Source of the DNA: Xanthobacteraceae bacterium
Lineage (GTDB): Bacteria > Pseudomonadota > Alphaproteobacteria > Rhizobiales > Xanthobacteraceae
Direction of reading: 5' to 3'
Length of the DNA: 22,491 nt
Assembly: GCA_019746355.1 (NCBI GenBank)
Contig: JAIESC010000246.1
Location: 1 to 22,491 of the forward strand
Position numbers and translations under genes: made by a program. Positions 16,855 through 22,491 of the stretch are shown one piece after another; the stretch's first letter is position 1, and each line of letters begins with the position of its first letter. Below the pieces are notes generated by a model. The model saw only the letters and a program-made list of their open reading frames with translations. It was not told the DNA's origin and did no database searches.

Positions 16855-17040
16855 ATGCAATGCCGGAAGCGGCGGGGCGCCGGTTCATCACATCGCCGAC
16901 CCAATTTGCCGGGCGGAGCAATTCGGCGATTTTGGGCTCGCTCAAATCTAAAATTTCATGCGGCGTGTTAAGCGGGCGTTCACCGCAACGCTTTGGTGGG
17001 CACGCTGTCATCTTCCGCAATTAACCGGAGCTTTCTCGCT

Positions 17041-17060
17041 CTCGCCTAAGAGCAGGCGAG
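17041..17060 (-). terminator. hairpin after the FAD monooxygenase gene, possible terminator
   Basis: CTCGCCT (17041-17047), loop AAGAGC, AGGCGAG (17054-17060) is a perfect 7-bp stem 32 bases beyond the monooxygenase stop codon, at the end of the hyuA-hyuB-monooxygenase operon. The minus strand after it reads AGCGAGAAAG, with no U-tract, so termination by this stem alone is uncertain. Confidence 0.4.
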
Positions 17061-17092
17061 GACGGAAGGCAATGGCCGATCTCGATCGCGCG

Positions 17093-18328
17093 TCAGGGCC
17101 CGAACTGGCCCCACCGGTGCTGGCGACAAGCCCGCTTCGCGCGGCCCCGCCACTCCTTCACCGGATCGTAGCCGAAGATCGAGCGATAGACGCCGCGCGT
17201 CGTCGAGCCATGCTGCGTCAGGAACACGTATTCGCGGCGCAGGCGGTCCCAGGCCGAGTGCTGCTTCTTGAACCGCACCTCGGTGCGTGACAGCTGCTGC
17301 ACCCAGGTGGCGCGCGGCTTGCGCACCGACTCGTAGCCGGCGAGCGCCGCGTGCGGATCGTCGGCGCCGGCGCGAAGCCACTGCGCCAGCACGTAGGCGT
17401 CCTCGAAGGCCATGTTGGCGCCCTGTCCGAAGGTCGCGAGCATGGCGTGCGCGGAATCGCCGAGCAGCGTCACGCGATCGCTGGTCCATTGCGCCGCGTG
17501 CTCGCCGGTGAACTGGCCCCATTTCGAGCAGGAGGTCGCGGCGCCCATCATGCTGCGCAGATGCTCGCCGGCCTTCGGGAAGGCCGCGAGCATCTCCTCG
17601 ACGCTGCTCGGCACCGACCAGGACTGCTCGGTCCAGCCGGGCTGCTGCCGGACGCAGACGAAGTTGATGAACTTGCCCTGCCGGATGTAGTAGCTGACGA
17701 CGAACCCGCCGTCGCCGGACCACTGGTTCACGTGGCGGTCGTGACAATCCTTCGGCAAGGCATCGGTGGGCGCGAGCGCCCGCCAGCACATCGTTCCGGC
17801 GTAGCGCGGCCCCTCGCCGCCGAACAGGTGGCCGCGAACCGCCGAACGGATGCCGTCGCAGCCGACCGCCACGTCGGCCTCGGCGCTGCTGCCATCGGCG
17901 AACGTCAGGCCGACAGAGCCGTTGCGCGACTCGACCCGCGTGCACCGCTTGCCGACATGAATGCTCGACGGCGGCACCACTTCCGAAAGCATGCGATGCA
18001 AGTCGCTGCGGTGCACGACGTAATATCTGGCTCCGTAGCGCTGTTCGAAATCGACAAAGGGCAGGCAATTGTGGATTTCGCCCGAATCCCAATCGCGCCA
18101 GGTCAATCCGATCGGCTCCGAAGAGATTGCATGCAGCCTGTCGGCCAGGCCGACAGCGTGAAAAAATTTTACCGAATTGGGACTGATGTTGATGCCGGCG
18201 CCAAACTCGGCGAGCTCGGGTGCCTGCTCGTACACCTGCACCTCGAAGCCCTGCCGGCGCAGCGCAACGGCCGCGGCGAGCCCGCCCAGTCCTGCGCCTA
18301 CAATGGCAATCCGACGCGCGCGTCCCAT
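17093..18328 (-). CDS. FAD-dependent aromatic monooxygenase (salicylate hydroxylase-like, group A)
   Basis: The product is a cytoplasmic single-component flavoprotein that should hydroxylate an aromatic ring with NAD(P)H and O2. From the ATG at 18328 it has 411 residues with IAIVGAGLGGLAAAVAL (8-24), the FAD-binding GxGxxG fold, an R-S-D-L-H segment, the CDGIRSAVR 'DG' motif near 160, and LLGDSAHAM near 292, the second FAD motif. Overall it resembles salicylate 1-hydroxylase and 6-hydroxynicotinate 3-monooxygenase. This ATG has GGAG 6 nt upstream; a GTG five codons earlier (18343) is open but has no ribosome site. It follows hyuB by 55 bp in the same direction, so it probably acts in the same pathway. 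The substrate cannot be told from sequence. Confidence 0.88.
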   Translation of the reverse strand: MGRARRIAIVGAGLGGLAAAVALRRQGFEVQVYEQAPELAEFGAGINISPNSVKFFHAVGLADRLHAISSEPIGLTWRDWDSGEIHNCLPFVDFEQRYGARYYVVHRSDLHRMLSEVVPPSSIHVGKRCTRVESRNGSVGLTFADGSSAEADVAVGCDGIRSAVRGHLFGGEGPRYAGTMCWRALAPTDALPKDCHDRHVNQWSGDGGFVVSYYIRQGKFINFVCVRQQPGWTEQSWSVPSSVEEMLAAFPKAGEHLRSMMGAATSCSKWGQFTGEHAAQWTSDRVTLLGDSAHAMLATFGQGANMAFEDAYVLAQWLRAGADDPHAALAGYESVRKPRATWVQQLSRTEVRFKKQHSAWDRLRREYVFLTQHGSTTRGVYRSIFGYDPVKEWRGRAKRACRQHRWGQFGP

Positions 18329-18383
18329 CCCGGACTCCGACACCAGACGTTAGATCGGAACGCTCACCCGTGCCATCCCGAGG

Positions 18384-20135
18384 TCAGCGCCGCCTTCGCC
18401 CCCGGCGCAGCCGCTCGGTTTCCGCCGCATTGACCTTGCCCGCCGCGTCGACCTCGACGCCGTAGCGCGCCCGCGCCGCGTTCACCGTCACCTTGCCGTT
18501 CCACACGTCGCGGGCGACCGCCTCGGGCTCGCGGGTGAACGGGTCGCCGTGGCCGCCGCCACCGGCCTGGCGATGCGTGAGCAATTCGCCGCTGCGCACC
18601 GTCATGGTGACCTTGCCGGGAATGGCGGTTTTGGCATTGCCCTCGCCGAGCCAGTTGCCGGCGACGCCGCCGGGCTCGCCGCCGTCGAGGCCGTAAGGCG
18701 CAAAGCGCAGCCGGTCGGCACGCAGTTGCATGACAGCCTCGTCGGCAAGGAGGCGATACGACCGGCGCAGCCCCATGCCGCCGCGGAAGCGCCCTGCCCC
18801 GCCGGAGTCCTCGACCAGCGCATAATCCTCGATCCGCACCGGATGCTGGCGCTCCAGAACCTCGACCGGCGTGTTGGACAGGTTCTGCGACGGGTTGGTG
18901 ATCGCCTCGATGCCGTCCTGGTCGGGGCGCCCGCCCCAGCAGCCGCTGATCATGTCGACGATGATGAACGGCCGGTTGTCGGGATGACGCCCGCCGAGGC
19001 AGACCACGGTGTTGCCGCCCTCGCCCGCCGCCGGCACCACCTGCGGCACGATCTGCGCGAGCGCGCCGAACATGGTGTCCATCACCCGATAGCCGGTCAG
19101 CGCGCGGGCCGCGACCGGCGCGGGCGCGATCGGATTGAGCACGCTTCCTTCCGGGGCAGTCACCCCGATGCAGCGGAACACGCCGGCATTGTTCGGGATG
19201 TCGCCCTTGAGCGCGCAGCGGACGCTGAGAAAGGTGTTGGACTTGGTGAACGACAGCGTCGAGTTGATCGCGGCCCTGACCTGCTTCGACGAGCCCGCCC
19301 AGTCCACCTGCAGCGTGCCGTCGCCGCGCACCGTGACCGCGACGGTGAGCGGCACCGGATCGTCGGACAGGCCGTCGCTGTCGATGTGGTCGGTGAAGCG
19401 GTAGGTGCCCTGCGGCCAGGTGGCGATCTCGGCGCGCGCCATGCGTTCGGCGTAATCAAGCAGGCCTGCGAAATAACCGCGCATTCCGGCTGCGCCATAG
19501 CGCGCAACCAACCGGCCGATCTCGCGCGCCCCGACCTGGCAGGCGGCGTATTGCGCACGCAGGTCGCCGATCACCCGGTCCGGCACCCGGACGTTGAGGC
19601 CGATCAGCTCTTCGAGAGTCTCGTCCATCACGCCTGCGCGGAACAGCTTCAGCGGTGGGATGCGCAGGCCTTCCTGGTAGATCTCGGTGCTGTCGGCGGC
19701 GTTCGAGCCGGGCACACGCCCGCCGACGTCGGTGTGGTGGCAGATCACCACCGACCAGGCGAGAACCTCCGCGCCGTCGAAGATCGGAAAGAACATGAAG
19801 ATGTCGGGCAGGTGCATGCCGCCCGAATAGGGATCGTTCATGATGACGGCGTCGCCGGGCGAAAGCCTGCCGCCCCATTTCGCCTGCACCGCCGCCATCG
19901 CTTCGGGGATCGCGCCGAGATGCTGGGCGATGGTCTTGGCCTGCGCCACCATCTCGCCCTTGGCGTCGCAGATCGCCGCCGAGTAGTCCATCACGTCCTT
20001 GACGATCTCCGAGCGCGCGGTGCGGATCACCGTGTAGGCGACCTCGTCGACGATCGCGTCCATCGCGTTCTTGACGACGGCAAAGGTGATGGGATCGCCG
20101 GGAGCACTCGCGACCGGATTCGCGGCCTCAGGCAT
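18384..20135 (-). CDS. hyuB: hydantoinase B / 5-oxoprolinase beta-type subunit
   Basis: HyuB-family proteins pair with HyuA to open imide or lactam rings such as N-methylhydantoin or 5-oxoproline at the cost of ATP. The 583-residue protein has ITFAVVKNAMDAIVDEVAYTVIRTA near 16-40, SAAICDAKGEMVAQ, GDAVIMNDPYSGGMHLPDI near 97-115, HHTDVGGRVPGSNAADSTEIYQEGL near 140-165, GRHPDNRPF, and a Gly-rich RQAGGGGHGDPFTR near the end, all hallmarks of the Hydantoinase_B family. The ATG at 20135 overlaps the hyuA stop by 8 bp and has a GGAGGAGG ribosome site, so translation is probably coupled and the two are made as a complex. The symbol denotes the family; the true substrate is unknown. Confidence 0.92.
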   Translation of the reverse strand: MPEAANPVASAPGDPITFAVVKNAMDAIVDEVAYTVIRTARSEIVKDVMDYSAAICDAKGEMVAQAKTIAQHLGAIPEAMAAVQAKWGGRLSPGDAVIMNDPYSGGMHLPDIFMFFPIFDGAEVLAWSVVICHHTDVGGRVPGSNAADSTEIYQEGLRIPPLKLFRAGVMDETLEELIGLNVRVPDRVIGDLRAQYAACQVGAREIGRLVARYGAAGMRGYFAGLLDYAERMARAEIATWPQGTYRFTDHIDSDGLSDDPVPLTVAVTVRGDGTLQVDWAGSSKQVRAAINSTLSFTKSNTFLSVRCALKGDIPNNAGVFRCIGVTAPEGSVLNPIAPAPVAARALTGYRVMDTMFGALAQIVPQVVPAAGEGGNTVVCLGGRHPDNRPFIIVDMISGCWGGRPDQDGIEAITNPSQNLSNTPVEVLERQHPVRIEDYALVEDSGGAGRFRGGMGLRRSYRLLADEAVMQLRADRLRFAPYGLDGGEPGGVAGNWLGEGNAKTAIPGKVTMTVRSGELLTHRQAGGGGHGDPFTREPEAVARDVWNGKVTVNAARARYGVEVDAAGKVNAAETERLRRGRRRR

Positions 20136-22224
20136 CGGCCTCCTCCATCTCGATGGCGATCGAGCCCGCGCCCGCGGCGCGCGCGGTGCAGCCGGGCGGG
20201 ACCACGATGGTGGTGTCGTAGCTCTCGATGATCGCGGGGCCCGCGACCGGCCCAGTTTCCAGCGCAGCGCGCGGCAGCAGTCGTGCCCTGATGCGCGGCT
20301 TGCCGCGCTCGAACGACACAAGGCGCTCGCCGCTCTCGCCGGCGAGCGCCCGGGCGTCGAGGCTCAAGCCGGCAAAATCGAGCCGCGTCGCGGCGGTGCC
20401 GATCGCCGACAGGCGCAGGTTCACGAGCTCCACCGGCTCGCCGCAGGCGACATAGCCGAAGGTCTCGCCGTAGAGCCGCTCGAAGGCGGCATGCAGCGCC
20501 GCAACGTCAAACGGACCGGGCGGCATCGGCACGGTGAGCTGCGACGACTGGCCGAGATAACGCACGTCGGCGGCGTAGCGCAGTTGCACCGCGCCCTCGC
20601 CATAGCCCTCAACGGCGAGCGCCGCGCGACCGTCGGCGGCCATGCCGTCCACCGCCTGCCGCACCACCGTGTCCTTCACCCCGGCGAGCGGGGCGAGCAG
20701 CGGGCGGATGAACTCGTGCACCGCTTCCGCGGCGAGCATTCCCGCCGCCGAGAACACGCCGGACACCGGGCTGATCAGCACCCGCGTGATGCCGAGAAGC
20801 CGCGCCACATCGACCGCATGCAGCGGCCCGCCGCCGCCGAACGCCATCAGCGCGAGATCGCGCGGGTCCTTGCCGCGCTCGACCGTCACCGCGCGGATGG
20901 CACGGGCCATGTTGACATTGGCGACCTGGCGGATGCCGTGCGCGGCATCCTCGACGCCAAGCCCGAGCGGCCGCGCGACATGCTGGTCCACGGCGCGCTG
21001 CGACAGCGCGGCGTCCACCTTGAGCGAGCCGCCGGCGAGCGCGTGCGGGTTGAGAAAGCCCAGCACCATATTGGCGTCGGTGACGGTCGGCTCGCGCGTG
21101 CCGCGGCCGTAGCAGGCGGGGCCGGGATCGCCGCCGGCGCTTTCCGGCCCGACCACAAGCAGCCCGCCGGCGTCGATCCGCGCGATCGAGCCGCCGCCGG
21201 AGCCCACCTCGGCGATGTCGATCGACGGCACCTTCAGCATGTAGCCCGCGCCCTTGACGAAGCGCGACGGCGTGGAGATGCCGTCGCGGAATTCGTATTC
21301 GGTGACGATCTGCGGCTCGCCACCCTCGACGATCGCGGCCTTCGCGGTCGTGCCGCCCATGTCGAAGACGATGAGATCGCTCGCGCCGATCGCGGGACCG
21401 AGCCGGGCAGAACCGGCGACGCCGCCGGCGGGCCCGGAACCCACGGCGAACACCGGCCGCTCGCGCGCCGTGCCGATGCCGATCATGCCGCCATTGGACG
21501 CCATCACCTGCACCGGCGCGGTCACGCCGATGGCGGCAAGCCGCTCGGCGAGCTTCGACAGGTAGCCGCGCATCGCCGGCAGGAGATAAGCGTTCACCAC
21601 GGCGGTCGAGGTGCGCTCGTATTCCCTGATCTCCGGCAGCACCTCGAACGAGGCGGTGACCAGGAGCTGCGGCGCGGTCTCGCGCAGGATCGCGGCGGCG
21701 CGGCGCTCATGGGCGTCGTTGGCGTAGGAGTTGATGAAGCAGACCGCCACGGCCTCGACGCGTTCGGCCCGAAACGTCGCGGCGGCCTCGCGCACCGAGG
21801 CCTCGTCCAGCGGCGCGACCACGCCACCGTCGGCACCGATGCGCTCGCGGGCCTCGAGCCGCCAGCGCCGCGGCACCAGCGGCTCGGGCTTGCTCCAGGC
21901 CATGTTGAACATGCCGGGCGTGCGGATGCGGCCGATCTCGAGCACGTCGCGAAAGCCCCGCGTGGTCAAAAGCCCGGTTCGCGCGCCGACCTTTTGCAGG
22001 ATGGTGTTCGAGGCGACCGTCGTGCCGTGCACCACCTCGGCGACCTCGCGCGGATCGAGCCGCGCCTCCGCGAGCACCGCGGCGACGCCCGCCGCCACGC
22101 CCTCGCCCGGATCGGCCGGCGTGGTGGTCGTCTTGTTCACATGGATGCGCCCGCCGGGCAGCGCGAGCACGACGTCGGTGAACGTGCCGCCGACATCCAC
22201 CCCGATGCGCGCCGCACGGCTCAC
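20128..22224 (-). CDS. hyuA: hydantoinase A / 5-oxoprolinase alpha-type subunit
   Basis: HyuA is the ATP-binding subunit of the ATP-dependent hydantoinase/oxoprolinase complex. The 698-residue protein starts with the actin-like phosphate loop RIGVDVGGTFTDVVL (6-20), then HGTTVASNTILQKVGARTGL near 66-85, TRGFRDVLEIGR, SFEVLPEIREYERTSTAVVNAYL, MASNGG, GSGPAGGVAGSA, DMGGTTAKAAI near 290-300, GSGGGSIA, GPACYGRG and AFGGGGPLHA. Length and motif order are those of HyuA. The start is a GTG at 22224, with GGGGAG 7 nt upstream, directly before the conserved segment. It is the first gene of the operon. No regulator or transporter for it lies in the window. Confidence 0.93.
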   Translation of the reverse strand: MSRAARIGVDVGGTFTDVVLALPGGRIHVNKTTTTPADPGEGVAAGVAAVLAEARLDPREVAEVVHGTTVASNTILQKVGARTGLLTTRGFRDVLEIGRIRTPGMFNMAWSKPEPLVPRRWRLEARERIGADGGVVAPLDEASVREAAATFRAERVEAVAVCFINSYANDAHERRAAAILRETAPQLLVTASFEVLPEIREYERTSTAVVNAYLLPAMRGYLSKLAERLAAIGVTAPVQVMASNGGMIGIGTARERPVFAVGSGPAGGVAGSARLGPAIGASDLIVFDMGGTTAKAAIVEGGEPQIVTEYEFRDGISTPSRFVKGAGYMLKVPSIDIAEVGSGGGSIARIDAGGLLVVGPESAGGDPGPACYGRGTREPTVTDANMVLGFLNPHALAGGSLKVDAALSQRAVDQHVARPLGLGVEDAAHGIRQVANVNMARAIRAVTVERGKDPRDLALMAFGGGGPLHAVDVARLLGITRVLISPVSGVFSAAGMLAAEAVHEFIRPLLAPLAGVKDTVVRQAVDGMAADGRAALAVEGYGEGAVQLRYAADVRYLGQSSQLTVPMPPGPFDVAALHAAFERLYGETFGYVACGEPVELVNLRLSAIGTAATRLDFAGLSLDARALAGESGERLVSFERGKPRIRARLLPRAALETGPVAGPAIIESYDTTIVVPPGCTARAAGAGSIAIEMEEADA

Positions 22225-22284
22225 CCTTGCACTCCCCGGACTCGCGTTGCCGCCCCCACCGCCACCCCGACCGACTTTTCTTCA

Positions 22285-22312
22285 GGCGGCCGGAAATAAC
22301 CTCCCGGCCGCC
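22285..22312. promoter_or_regulatory. perfect 9-bp-stem hairpin upstream of hyuA, possible operator or leader structure
   Basis: GGCGGCCGG (22285-22293), a 10-base loop, and CCGGCCGCC (22304-22312) lie about 60-88 bp upstream of the hyuA GTG. No U-tract follows on the minus strand. As DNA it could be a dyad for a dimeric regulator; as RNA it could be a leader hairpin. No promoter could be placed with confidence beside it. Confidence 0.4.
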
Positions 22313-22345
22313 ACGGTATGTAATAGAGCATAGGTCCCGGCCGGA

Positions 22346-22374
22346 GACTTTGCCGCAGACTTTGCCGCAGACTT
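22346..22374. repeat. 12-bp tandem repeat, about 2.4 copies
   Basis: GACTTTGCCGCA occurs at 22346-22357 and 22358-22369, followed by the partial GACTT at 22370-22374. It lies in the intergenic DNA upstream of hyuA, 42 bases before the larger 14-bp repeat array. Confidence 0.8.
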
Positions 22375-22415
22375 GGTCGCATGCCGCGAGCTTCAACAAA
22401 TCGCCGACCACCCGC

Positions 22416-22491
22416 AAGGCTCAGAACTCAAGGCTCAGAACTCAAGGCTCAGAACTCAAGGCTCAGAACTCAAGGCTCAGAACTCAAGGCT
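22416..22491. repeat. 14-bp tandem repeat array, at least 5.4 copies, cut by the window edge
   Basis: AAGGCTCAGAACTC is repeated without change at 22416, 22430, 22444, 22458 and 22472, with six more bases of a sixth copy at 22486-22491. All visible copies are identical and directly joined with no spacers, so it is a tandem array (VNTR-like), not CRISPR. It is intergenic and its full length is unknown. Confidence 0.95.

Larger units (their letters stand above)
16210..17092. other. long gene-free, hairpin-rich region
   Basis: These 883 bases between the PRC-barrel gene and the FAD monooxygenase gene contain no reading frame with family features. The open frames present are low in complexity, Arg/Pro/Ser-rich, and lack ribosome sites. 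What is seen is structure: perfect hairpins at 16257-16288, 16327-16347 (GCCGCC with GGCGGC), 16447-16464 (CCTCGA with TCGAGG), 16489-16504, 16530-16549, 16671-16685 (AGCTGG-CTC-CCAGCT), 16732-16752 and 17041-17060, a 20-bp inverted repeat (16467-16593), and a leftward promoter with a LexA box (16825-16854). The part from 16860 to 17040 is more AT-rich and has nothing I can name. Confidence 0.7.

Noticed and set aside
16968..16983. CtrA site TTAA-N7-TTCAC
   Set aside because: The second half-site differs from TTAA and no gene starts downstream of it.
16787..17020. Minus-strand open frame of 77 codons across the LexA box
   Set aside because: It would place the LexA-box promoter inside its own coding region, has no ribosome site and shows no recognisable domain.
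22416..22491. CRISPR array
   Set aside because: The repeats are joined directly with no unique spacers and the unit is only 14 bp.

Overview
The window is high-GC DNA from an alphaproteobacterium, most likely of the Hyphomicrobiales (Rhizobiales) and probably close to the Bradyrhizobium/Rhodopseudomonas/Xanthobacteraceae group. This placement is inference. It rests on the gene order of the cell-wall cluster, a LexA box of the alphaproteobacterial direct-repeat type (GAAC-N7-GAAC), a GGAAC-N17-CGTT promoter of the EcfG general-stress type, and an ATTCCGGG...CCCGGAAT palindrome between genes that I associate with that group.

Positions 1-15098 hold most of a dcw (division and cell wall) cluster, all on the minus strand, so transcription runs right to left: rsmH, ftsL, ftsI, murE, murF, mraY, murD, ftsW, murG, murC, a small antitoxin-like gene, murB, ddl, and at the extreme left edge perhaps the first codons of ftsQ. 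Genes are tightly packed, with ATGA overlaps at murE/murF and mraY/murD. Together they make UDP-MurNAc-pentapeptide (murB, murC, murD, murE, murF, ddl), move it onto the lipid carrier and finish lipid II (mraY, murG), and build the septum (ftsL, ftsI, ftsW). rsmH methylates 16S rRNA. No mraZ is visible upstream of rsmH. The unexpected member is the 73-residue antitoxin-like gene between murC and murB, which has no toxin beside it.

Positions 15099-15636 are a non-coding divergent promoter region. A plus-strand gene for an exported PRC-barrel protein follows (15637-16209), with a good EcfG-type promoter and a strong hairpin terminator.

Positions 16210-17092 are gene-free but not empty. They contain many perfect hairpins, a 20-bp inverted repeat that encloses three further hairpins, and at the right a leftward sigma70-like promoter whose spacer holds a LexA box. 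The promoter points into the hairpin-rich, ORF-poor stretch. This is the best candidate in the window for something undescribed: an SOS-controlled structured RNA, or a mobile palindromic element next to an orphan SOS promoter.

Positions 17093-22224 form a three-gene minus-strand operon: hyuA-like and hyuB-like subunits of an ATP-dependent hydantoinase/oxoprolinase, overlapping by 8 bp, then an FAD-dependent aromatic hydroxylase. It looks like a catabolic cassette for a nitrogen heterocycle or aromatic compound; the substrate cannot be read from sequence. The right edge carries a 9-bp-stem hairpin, a 12-bp tandem repeat and a 14-bp tandem repeat that runs off the window.
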